Shown: positions 1 to 5,331 of the stretch, piece by piece | Layout of the letters: every line of letters begins with the position of its first letter | Position numbering within the stretch: position 1 is the stretch's first letter | DNA from: JASFRI01 sp050115015 | Lineage (GTDB): Bacteria > Acidobacteriota > Polarisedimenticolia > CBDVAL01 | Direction of reading: 5' to 3' | DNA length: 6,681 nucleotides | Assembly: GCA_050115015.1 (NCBI GenBank) | Contig: JASFRI010000234.1 | Span: forward strand, 1 to 6,681 | Notes under the pieces: model-generated | What the model was told of the DNA's origin: nothing | The model's input: only the letters and a program-made list of their open reading frames with translations | The model's database searches: none | Position numbers and translations under genes: made by a program

Positions 1-135
1 TTTGCGCGAAAAAGAGGGGGCTGAAACGGGCTTGGAAGCACGATCTCACGGTCTGATTGGGCCGCGAAGCGGACCCCCTTTCAAGTGCGGCCCGTCCGGG
101 GAATCCCTAGACGTCTCCATGAACCGAACGACCCC

Positions 136-155
136 TCGGAAGTCCACGCTTCCGA
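136..155. repeat. Perfect 7-base dyad TCGGAAG / CTTCCGA
   Basis: TCGGAAG at 136-142 is followed after six bases by its exact reverse complement CTTCCGA at 149-155. CTTCCGA recurs at 258-264 and CTTCCG at 245-250. The symmetry would suit a dimeric DNA-binding protein or a short RNA hairpin. No function is known and the operator reading is inference. Confidence 0.4.
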
Positions 156-179
156 CCGGGACGGAACGGTCACGGCCCA

Positions 180-195
180 CCCCCGGATACGGGGG
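180..195. repeat. GC-rich hairpin with GATA loop
   Basis: CCCCCG at 180-185 pairs perfectly with CGGGGG at 190-195 around a four-base GATA loop. No T-run follows on either strand, so it is not a canonical intrinsic terminator. It could end transcription of an unseen upstream gene or be a chance structure in GC-rich DNA. Confidence 0.35.
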
Positions 196-281
196 AGTCT
201 CCCGGCCGATCCACGGGATCACGGAGTTCGCGTGGAGACGGGACCTTCCGGCGTACCCTTCCGAGGCCCGGTCTCATTTGC

Positions 282-287
282 TAGATT
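282..287 (+). promoter_or_regulatory. Possible -10 box (TAGATT) for the nuclease gene
   Basis: TAGATT preceded by GC gives GCTAGATT, nearly identical to the GCTAGAAT upstream of the lipoprotein gene at 5284-5291. It lies 59 bases before the nuclease start. The sequence 17 bases upstream (TTCCGA, 259-264) matches the -35 consensus at only three positions, so the promoter is tentative. Confidence 0.28.
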
Positions 288-334
288 CTCCTGGACCACG
301 CTGGCCGGAACGTTCGGATCGACCGGCCTCGATC

Positions 335-339
335 GGGGA
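335..339 (+). promoter_or_regulatory. Ribosome binding site of the nuclease gene
   Basis: GGGGA lies seven bases before the ATG at 347. It is a modest Shine-Dalgarno match, but it supports this start, which also places the signal peptide at the very N-terminus. Confidence 0.5.
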
Positions 340-346
340 ATCCACC

Positions 347-1267
347 ATGAGACAGCTTTGCAGGGTCGTTCTCGCCCTTCTGATCGCGATCGCAACCATC
401 GCTCCCGCATGGTCCTGGGGGGACAACGGCCATCGCGTCATCTGCGAGATGGCGTACCGGCTGCTGGATAAGGGCACACAGAGCAAGGTGATGGAGCTCG
501 TCGGGAAGTACGAGCATCCGGACGGGGATCGCTACGAGTCCTACGATGTCGCCTGCGTCTTTCCGGAACTGGCGCGCAAGAAGGCCGCGGAATACGACAG
601 GGCCGTCGCGGAGGGAAAGAGCGGCCGGGCAGCCGAGCTGGAGCGCTGGAAGCGGTTCTCGCGATTCGACCCGTGGCACTTCGTGGACGTCCCCCGCACC
701 GCACGGGACGTGAAGGCATCCGACTGCGGCGATGGCTGCCTCTTCACCGGGATCGCCGAGTCGTCCAAGCAGCTCACCGATGCGTCTGCGGACTCGAAGG
801 CGCACGCCGAGGCACTGATCTTCCTCGGGCACTGGATCGGTGACCTCCACCAGCCGCTGCACGTGGCCTACGCCGATGACGAACACGGCGAGTCGATCAT
901 CGCCGAGGGCTTCTACGGCCCCTACTCGCTATACGAGATTTGGAACCGCCGGATGCTCGACAAGCGCAATCGTGAGGGCGATCGGATCGGTCCCTACGTC
1001 AAGGAGCTGTTGAAGAAGCTCGAGGCCACGGACCACGCGGACTGGACCGGCGGCGATCCCGTCGCCTGGGCCAACGAGTCCTACCACATCGCCACGCAGC
1101 CTCCCTTCCGCTACTGCCGCTGGGCGGACGACAGCTGTATCCCGCTGGAAGGAAAGCTGGAGCTCACGGACGCGTACCGGGACGAGTTCGAGGGTGTCAT
1201 GGAGGAGCGCCTGATGCGGGCCGCCGTCCGCCTCGCCGCTCACCTGGAGTCCGCCCTCAACCCCTGA
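347..1267 (+). CDS. Secreted S1/P1-family nuclease with altered zinc site
   Basis: This 306-residue protein belongs to the S1/P1 zinc nuclease family, which hydrolyses single-stranded DNA and RNA (some members act as 3'-nucleotidases) and is normally exported. Residues 1-23 form a signal peptide with an A-W-S cleavage site. Cleavage there would leave Trp24 as the mature N-terminus, as the family requires because that residue binds zinc. Visible family features are WGDNGH at 24-29, WHFVDVP at 110-116, a cysteine pair at 127 and 131, and HWIGDLHQPLH at 162-172 (ligands His162, Asp166, His172). The C-terminal helix 'RAAVRLAAHLE' matches the family's closing helix. By eye alignment to P1 nuclease, the remaining ligands differ: the D of the WAD motif is Glu74, the H of NLH is Tyr196, the D of WD is Asn200, and GGN reads HGE at 180-182. 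The fold assignment is firm. Activity is uncertain: it could be a weakened, re-specialised or non-catalytic member. Start chosen by signal peptide and GGGGA site. Transcription converges with the GST gene. Confidence 0.9.
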   Translation: MRQLCRVVLALLIAIATIAPAWSWGDNGHRVICEMAYRLLDKGTQSKVMELVGKYEHPDGDRYESYDVACVFPELARKKAAEYDRAVAEGKSGRAAELERWKRFSRFDPWHFVDVPRTARDVKASDCGDGCLFTGIAESSKQLTDASADSKAHAEALIFLGHWIGDLHQPLHVAYADDEHGESIIAEGFYGPYSLYEIWNRRMLDKRNREGDRIGPYVKELLKKLEATDHADWTGGDPVAWANESYHIATQPPFRYCRWADDSCIPLEGKLELTDAYRDEFEGVMEERLMRAAVRLAAHLESALNP

Positions 1268-1302
1268 ACCGGGTCGGACCGCGGGAAGCTGCTGACACGA
1301 GG

Positions 1303-1321
1303 GGCTTTTCGGGAAAAAGCC
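1303..1321 (+). terminator. Candidate terminator hairpin after the nuclease gene
   Basis: GGCTTTT at 1303-1309 pairs with AAAAGCC at 1315-1321 around a five-base loop, 35 bases after the nuclease stop codon. The seven-base stem is perfect. There is no following T-run, so it departs from the classic intrinsic terminator. Its position between converging genes favours a terminator or transcript-end role, which is inference. Confidence 0.4.
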
Positions 1322-1326
1322 GGGGT

Positions 1327-1431
1327 CTGTACGCCCTTAGAACCCCCATTTGGAGGTCGGAATGAGGCTTCCAAGCGGGGTTGATCGGCAGACCCTGTGC
1401 GTTAGACGGGCCATTTCGGGGCCGAAAAGGG
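1327..1431. repeat. Two diverged direct copies of a ~37-base element
   Basis: The segment starting CTGTACG at 1327 and the segment starting CTGTGCG at 1395 run in parallel: both continue with TTAGA, then CCATTT, then a G-rich stretch and CG..AA. The first copy has three extra C bases after CTGTACG. By eye, about 27 of 38 compared positions agree. The second copy is the left part of the 1402-1439 hairpin. It may be a degenerate intergenic repeat family, or the likeness may be partly chance. Confidence 0.3.
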
Positions 1432-1439
1432 CCGTCTAA
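1402..1439. repeat. Long imperfect hairpin between convergent genes
   Basis: TTAGACGG at 1402-1409 pairs with CCGTCTAA at 1432-1439. After a G/G mismatch, CC pairs with GG. After an A/A mismatch, TTTCG (1414-1418, the last G pairing C1423) pairs with CGAAA, closing on a tight G-rich loop. The near-palindrome of 38 bases starts 42 bases past the GST stop codon on the minus strand. No T-run follows in either direction. It could be a bidirectional transcript end, an RNA-stabilising stem, or a small mobile palindromic repeat. The pairing is seen directly; the role is inference. Confidence 0.5.
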
Positions 1440-1480
1440 GCTCGCTGGGAGGGGTGAATCTCGACGCAGATCCCCACGGC

Positions 1481-2119
1481 TCAGTCACTTCCTTCGGTCC
1501 GACCCGGAGGCATCGGTCCCGCGCTGTGGCGATCGAAGGCGACGACGCGGCCCACCCAGTCCTCGAGCCCGGCGGCCACGGCGGGCATGGGGAAGAGCCC
1601 GGCCTGGCGGACCCGGTGGAGCACCGCGGCAGCCGTCACGTCCGCCGCCGACATGGCTTCACCGACCAGCCAGCGACGGGTGCCCAGCTTCCCGGCGAGG
1701 ACGCCGACCGAATCGGCGAAGGACGCCGCGCAACGGTCCATCATGGCCTCGTCCACCGCGGCGCCGGACTTCCGGGTGTGCACGACCTGCGTCATGGGAC
1801 CGGCGAGCGTATGGCGCGCGAACATCTCGAGGTCCTCGATGGCCCATTGCTCGGCCAGGGTCGTCCCGAACAGCGGTCTGTCGCGGGGGAAGTTCGCCTC
1901 CAGGTAGCGCAGGATCGCCGCGGAATCGAACAGGACCCGATCCCCATGGACCAGCACCGGCGTGAGGTGCTGCCCGGACAGCCTCCGGATCTCCGACCGA
2001 TCGGCCGGATCGATGGTCTGGAACGTGTAAGGGATGCCCTTGTATCCCAGCGCGATGCGGACCTTGAAGTTGTTCGATGTCTCGAAACCGTGGACCACGA
2101 CCTCGGGCGCGTCGCTCAT
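1481..2119 (-). CDS. Glutathione S-transferase family protein
   Basis: This 212-residue cytosolic protein has the two-domain GST layout at the family's usual length. The N-terminal thioredoxin-like domain (about 5-78) shows the SNNFKVR segment at 15-21, where many GSTs carry SPYCxKVR, the LTPVL stretch with the conserved cis-proline at Pro54, and DSAAILRYLE at 65-74, the Glu/Asp-Ser glutathione-binding motif. The helical C-terminal domain has the N-capping box Ser157-x-x-Asp160 in WLVGEAMSAADVTAA. The active-site cysteine position is not Cys; Ser15 or an Asn is the nearest polar residue, so a conjugating or thiol-binding role is possible but the substrate cannot be named. The start at 2119 is set by a strong GGAGGT site seven bases upstream. 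The frame stays open much further upstream, but that part is antisense to the kinase gene and meaningless. It is transcribed away from the kinase and towards the nuclease gene. Confidence 0.88.
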   Translation of the reverse strand: MSDAPEVVVHGFETSNNFKVRIALGYKGIPYTFQTIDPADRSEIRRLSGQHLTPVLVHGDRVLFDSAAILRYLEANFPRDRPLFGTTLAEQWAIEDLEMFARHTLAGPMTQVVHTRKSGAAVDEAMMDRCAASFADSVGVLAGKLGTRRWLVGEAMSAADVTAAAVLHRVRQAGLFPMPAVAAGLEDWVGRVVAFDRHSAGPMPPGRTEGSD

Positions 2120-2126
2120 GTCTCCT

Positions 2127-2132
2127 ACCTCC
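2127..2132 (-). promoter_or_regulatory. Strong ribosome binding site of the GST gene
   Basis: Read on the minus strand this is GGAGGT, seven bases before the ATG at 2119. It fixes the start within a frame that is open for more than a kilobase upstream. Confidence 0.7.
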
Positions 2133-2293
2133 AGCCGCCGCAGCGGGTGACGAAGCGTTCCCGGATGAGGGAGCAGGCCTCGGGTCCCCGCCTCGACCCG
2201 ATCGACCCGGGTGCCGCTCACGCGGGGAAACCCATCCGCGGCACCTTGCCCGGGCGTCGAACTCCCGGCCCCGCTCCATCCGGCGCCTCGCGA

Positions 2294-2322
2294 TCGACAT
2301 TCTCGCCGTGTGAGCCTATCAT
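2294..2322 (+). promoter_or_regulatory. Sigma-70-type promoter for the kinase gene
   Basis: TCGACA at 2294-2299 and TATCAT at 2317-2322 each differ from the consensus hexamers at one position and are separated by the optimal 17 bases. Transcription would begin near 2329, leaving a leader of about 80 bases before the ATG at 2411. An in-frame ATG at 2321 overlaps the -10 box and so would not be in the transcript. No other pair this good was found in the window by eye. Confidence 0.45.
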
Positions 2323-2332
2323 GCCTGGATGT

Positions 2333-2356
2333 CTCGACTTCCCGGACGGGATCGAG
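2333..2356 (+). promoter_or_regulatory. Leader hairpin upstream of the kinase gene
   Basis: CTCGA (2333-2337) pairs with TCGAG (2352-2356), and after a two-base bulge TCCC (2340-2343) pairs with GGGA (2348-2351) around a four-base loop. It would lie just inside the 5' end of a transcript starting at the predicted promoter. It might affect message stability. It matches no riboswitch I recognise. Confidence 0.3.
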
Positions 2357-2392
2357 GCACCGGCTCCGCCATCTGATTCGCCGCCCACCAAC

Positions 2393-2398
2393 GGAGGG
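2393..2398 (+). promoter_or_regulatory. Ribosome binding site of the kinase gene
   Basis: GGAGGG ends 12 bases before the ATG at 2411. The spacing is a little long, but the site favours this start over the in-frame ATG at 2321. Confidence 0.5.
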
Positions 2399-2410
2399 AC
2401 GTCCGCATCG

Positions 2411-5107
2411 ATGATCGGCGAGACCATCGCGCACTACCGGATCACCGGGAAGCTGGGTGAAGGCGGCATGGGAGAGGTCTATCGCGCCGCCGACAGCCGC
2501 CTCGATCGCGAGGTGGCGATCAAGGTCCTGCCGGCGGCGTTCACGGAGAGCCGCGACCGCCTCGCCCGGTTCGAGCGCGAGGCGAAGCTCCTCGCCCAGC
2601 TCCACCACCCGAACGTGGCCTCCGTGTTCGGCATCGAGGAGTCCCGGGGCACGCAGGCCCTGGTCATGGAGCTGGTGGAGGGGCCCACGCTGGCGGAGCG
2701 CCTCGCCGCGGGCCGCATCCCGCTCGAGGAGGTCCTCGCCATCGCCGCCCAGATCGTCGACGCCCTGGAGGCGGCGCACGAAAAGGGGATCATCCACCGG
2801 GACCTGAAGCCGCAGAACATCAAGGTCGGCCCGGACGGACGGGTGAAGGTCCTCGACTTCGGCCTGGCGAAGGCCATGGAGCCCTCCCCGGCCAGCGGTG
2901 ACGCCGCGGTCTCGCTGACAGCGTCGCCGACGCTCACCCAGCGCGGCACCCTCGAGGGCATGATCCTCGGGACGGCGGCGTACATGTCCCCGGAGCAGGC
3001 GCGCGGCGGCGCGGTGGACGTGCGAAGCGACGTCTGGGCGTTCGGCGTCGTCCTCTACGAGATGCTCGCCGGGAAGATGGCGTTCGCCGCGGACACGGTG
3101 CCCGACACCCTCGCCGCGGTGCTGACCCGGGAGATGGACTGGGACACGCTGCCGCCGGAGACGCCCGGGGAGATCCGCACGCTCCTCCGGCGCTGCCTGG
3201 AGCGCAAGCCCAGGGAGCGGCTGCACGCCATCGCCGACGCGCGCCTCGTTCTCGCAGACGCCGTGGCCGGCAGGGCGGAGCCGGAGAAGCCCGAGGCCGT
3301 CGCCGTGCCCGCCGGCTCGACCGGACCCGCACTCCGGTGGCTGCCCTGGACGCTCGCGGCGCTTGCGGTGGCAGTGGCCGCCATCACCTGGTTCTGGCGG
3401 CCACCCGGTTCCGGTCCGGCCTCCGCCGCCCCACCGACGGAGATGAAGATCGCCCCGCTGACGAGCTTCACCGGCGTCGAGGGGGCGGGGAGCTGGTCCC
3501 CCGACGGGTCGTTCCTGGCCTATGCGCACTCGGCGGAGGGGTCCTCCGACCTGTTCGTCCTGCCGACGGCCGGCGGCGCGCCGATCCCGCTGTTCGAGTC
3601 CCCGTATGACGAGGGGCCGCCGCGGTGGTCGCCGGACAGCAAGTGGATCGCGTTCACGTCATTCCGGGACGACCGGGCGGGGATCTTCCTGATCCCCCCG
3701 CTCGGTGGCCCGGCGCAGCGCCTGGTGGACCTGGCCCGGCAGCCGCCCGGGTTGTTCATGGACGCGCTCGGCGTGGCGCCCTGGTCACCCGACAGCGACG
3801 TTCTGGTGTTCTCCCGGCCCGCGGAGGGGGAGCGCCAGCGGTCCCTCTGGAAGATCGACCTGAAGACCCGCGAGGAGACAAGGCTGACGCAGCCGGGCCC
3901 GGGGGAGAGCGACGGCGAGGCCTCGTTCTCCGCCGACGGCCGCGAGATCGTGTTCGCCCGCAGCCGGCAGTCCGGTAAGGGCCGGATCCGTGTCCTTCCC
4001 GCCGCCGGGGGCGAGTCCCGGTTGCTGCTGGAAGAGGACGCCGGCTCCACGCAGTGGACGGCATCCGGCGATGCGGTGATCTTCTCCTCGGAGCGGGGCG
4101 GCACGGGCGACGTCTGGAAGCTCGACGTCGCGACCGGCCGGCTCGACCGGATCACGGCCGCTCCGATCGACGTGGCGTTCCCCGTTCTCTCCCGGGACGG
4201 GCGGGTCGCGGTCTCCACTTTCAGCCATCAGACGGACCTCTACCTCCAGGCCCTCGACGGGAGCGAGGGGCGCCGGCTCACCTTCCACACCCACGACAAC
4301 TTCGCGCCGGCGCTGTCTCCCGACGGCACCCAGGTGGCCTACATGTCCAGCCGGACCGGCGACTTCGAGATCTGGCTGCTGGATCTGGAGACCGGACAGG
4401 AGCGGCGGCTGACCGATGACCCGGGCCTCGACGGGATTCCCCGCTGGTCGGCGGATGGCCGATCGCTCGTGTTCGTCTCCGATCGGGAGGCCGGGATGAG
4501 GGCCTGGACGCTGGAGATCGACGGCGGTCGCCTGGCGCGCGTCGGAGCGGGGACCGAGGAGCTCGACGATCAAACCGTCTCCTTCGCGGACTGGTCGCCG
4601 GACGGCGCCCGGCTGGGGCTGGCGGTTGCCGGGCCGGAGGGAGGCGCCCTATTCCTCGTCGAGCCGGGTGGCCGGATCACCGGACCTCTTCTCGAAGGGA
4701 TGGAAGGGTTCGTGTTCTACCGGGACGGCGACCATGTCCTCTACGTGCGGGAGCCGGAGGAGGGGACGCAACGGGATCTACGCGCCGCCGACCTCGAGAC
4801 CGGCGCCGATGAGCTGCTCACCCGCGGCTGGATCGAGGAGCTCGCGGTCTCGCGGGACGGCCGCGTCGCGACCTATCTCAACGCCGAGAGCCACATGAAC
4901 CTGAGCCTGCTGCGGCTGGAGCTTCGCCCCGGCGCCGGCGCCGGAGGGCTGCCCGGGATCGAGGGGGAGCCGCAGGTCGTCATCGAGGGGAAGGGGCGCT
5001 GGCACGTCCACAACGGTAGCCTGTCCGCCGACGGCCACCTCGCCGCCTTCACCCGCGATACCGACACCGCCGACATCTACGTCCTCACAGGCGCCCTCCG
5101 CCCCTGA
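2411..5107 (+). CDS. Transmembrane Ser/Thr kinase with TolB/PD40 beta-propeller
   Basis: This 898-residue receptor-like kinase should phosphorylate Ser/Thr on cytoplasmic partners in response to something sensed outside the membrane. The kinase domain (about 9-285) has all catalytic marks: glycine loop GEGGMG at 16-21, Lys38, helix-C Glu57, HRDLKPQN at 129-136, DFG at 149-151, SPE at 193-195 and Asp207 of DVWAFG. The HRD arginine makes it a type usually controlled by activation-loop phosphorylation; the loop is rich in Thr and Ser. A proline- and alanine-rich linker leads to a single membrane helix at about 309-329. The rest (about 345-898) is beta-propeller: roughly twelve W/F-S-x-D-G blade motifs, the first near 362 and the last near 872, enough for two six-bladed TolB-like propellers. 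The ligand is unknown. This architecture is abundant in Acidobacteriota. The start at 2411 fits the first kinase strand, the GGAGGG site and the promoter position. The frame is open back to 1454, but that part is antisense to the GST gene. Confidence 0.94.
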   Translation: MIGETIAHYRITGKLGEGGMGEVYRAADSRLDREVAIKVLPAAFTESRDRLARFEREAKLLAQLHHPNVASVFGIEESRGTQALVMELVEGPTLAERLAAGRIPLEEVLAIAAQIVDALEAAHEKGIIHRDLKPQNIKVGPDGRVKVLDFGLAKAMEPSPASGDAAVSLTASPTLTQRGTLEGMILGTAAYMSPEQARGGAVDVRSDVWAFGVVLYEMLAGKMAFAADTVPDTLAAVLTREMDWDTLPPETPGEIRTLLRRCLERKPRERLHAIADARLVLADAVAGRAEPEKPEAVAVPAGSTGPALRWLPWTLAALAVAVAAITWFWRPPGSGPASAAPPTEMKIAPLTSFTGVEGAGSWSPDGSFLAYAHSAEGSSDLFVLPTAGGAPIPLFESPYDEGPPRWSPDSKWIAFTSFRDDRAGIFLIPPLGGPAQRLVDLARQPPGLFMDALGVAPWSPDSDVLVFSRPAEGERQRSLWKIDLKTREETRLTQPGPGESDGEASFSADGREIVFARSRQSGKGRIRVLPAAGGESRLLLEEDAGSTQWTASGDAVIFSSERGGTGDVWKLDVATGRLDRITAAPIDVAFPVLSRDGRVAVSTFSHQTDLYLQALDGSEGRRLTFHTHDNFAPALSPDGTQVAYMSSRTGDFEIWLLDLETGQERRLTDDPGLDGIPRWSADGRSLVFVSDREAGMRAWTLEIDGGRLARVGAGTEELDDQTVSFADWSPDGARLGLAVAGPEGGALFLVEPGGRITGPLLEGMEGFVFYRDGDHVLYVREPEEGTQRDLRAADLETGADELLTRGWIEELAVSRDGRVATYLNAESHMNLSLLRLELRPGAGAGGLPGIEGEPQVVIEGKGRWHVHNGSLSADGHLAAFTRDTDTADIYVLTGALRP

Positions 5108-5231
5108 CTTCGGGCTCAGATCGGGGTTCGGGATCGGACCGCCGCAACCTGAAGTGCCACAGGCAGATCACCCCCGCAGGGACCGTTGAGGAGGCCTGGA
5201 GCCGAATTTCCCGCAGGTTGTGACGGTCCGA

Positions 5232-5274
5232 CCCGGAAGACCCCGGAAGACCTCCCGGAAGTCGCCCGGATGTC
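5232..5274. repeat. Four phased copies of CCCGGA(A/T)G(A/T)C
   Basis: Copies lie at 5232-5241 and 5242-5251 (both CCCGGAAGAC), 5254-5263 (CCCGGAAGTC) and 5265-5274 (CCCGGATGTC). Start-to-start distances are 10, 12 and 11 bases, close to one helical turn. The array ends 11 bases before the TAGAAT box, covering the usual -35 region. It looks like a binding array for a regulator, though a slipped-strand tandem duplication would look similar. Confidence 0.55.
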
Positions 5275-5285
5275 GTCGAAGCGGC

Positions 5286-5291
5286 TAGAAT
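5286..5291 (+). promoter_or_regulatory. Possible -10 box (TAGAAT) for the lipoprotein gene
   Basis: TAGAAT matches the TATAAT consensus at five of six positions and lies 40 bases before the ATG. No -35 hexamer is present at the proper distance; the CCCGGA array occupies that place, as expected of an activator-dependent promoter. This reading is inference. Confidence 0.35.
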
Positions 5292-5320
5292 GGGGGGTCG
5301 CCGCGAGGCGACCTTTCTGC

Positions 5321-5325
5321 GGGAG
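5321..5325 (+). promoter_or_regulatory. Ribosome binding site of the lipoprotein gene
   Basis: GGGAG lies six bases before the ATG at 5332 and supports this start, which also gives a complete lipoprotein signal peptide. Confidence 0.55.
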
Positions 5326-5331
5326 ATCTCG

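Larger units (their letters stand above)
1..346. other. Upstream non-coding region of the nuclease gene
   Basis: No gene can be supported here. Two forward frames stay open into the nuclease gene, but their translations are proline- and arginine-rich, have no recognisable domain and look like ordinary GC-rich open frames. The stretch does hold several short structures: a 7-base dyad at 136-155, a GC hairpin at 180-195, two further CTTCCG hexamers at 245-250 and 258-263, and a TAGATT box at 282-287. The end of a gene lying to the left could fall in the first bases, but nothing shows it. Confidence 0.6.
5108..5331. other. Intergenic region between kinase and lipoprotein genes
   Basis: These 224 bases contain no supported gene. 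ACTTCGGG at 5107-5114 can pair with CCTGAAGT at 5148-5155 (one G-T pair), a long-looped stem right after the kinase stop codon that might mark the transcript end but has no T-run. GGACCGT at 5180-5186 and ACGGTCC at 5223-5229 form a second inverted pair. The right half carries the CCCGGA repeat array, a TAGAAT box and the lipoprotein ribosome binding site, so the lipoprotein gene probably has its own promoter. Confidence 0.55.

Noticed and set aside
2..346. N-terminal extension of the nuclease frame
   Set aside because: The signal peptide at 347 must be N-terminal for export and for the mature Trp. The extension has no recognisable sequence.
1268..1480. A structured RNA or tRNA gene in the convergent gap
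   Set aside because: Stems are present but no cloverleaf, anticodon arm or known riboswitch core could be recognised.
2193..2209. TCGACCCG direct repeat upstream of the kinase
   Set aside because: Only two 8-base copies in GC-rich DNA; likely chance.
1454..2410. In-frame upstream extension of the kinase gene
   Set aside because: It runs antisense through the GST gene, has no domain of its own, and lies mostly upstream of the predicted kinase promoter.
1481..3529. 682-codon minus-strand open frame covering the GST gene and the kinase 5' half
   Set aside because: Only the last 212 codons look like a protein (GST). The upstream part is antisense to the kinase catalytic domain, arginine- and glycine-rich, and the GGAGGT site fixes the GST start at 2119.
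5232..5274. The repeat array as a CRISPR
   Set aside because: Units are 10 bases with no real spacers, far too short for CRISPR repeats.
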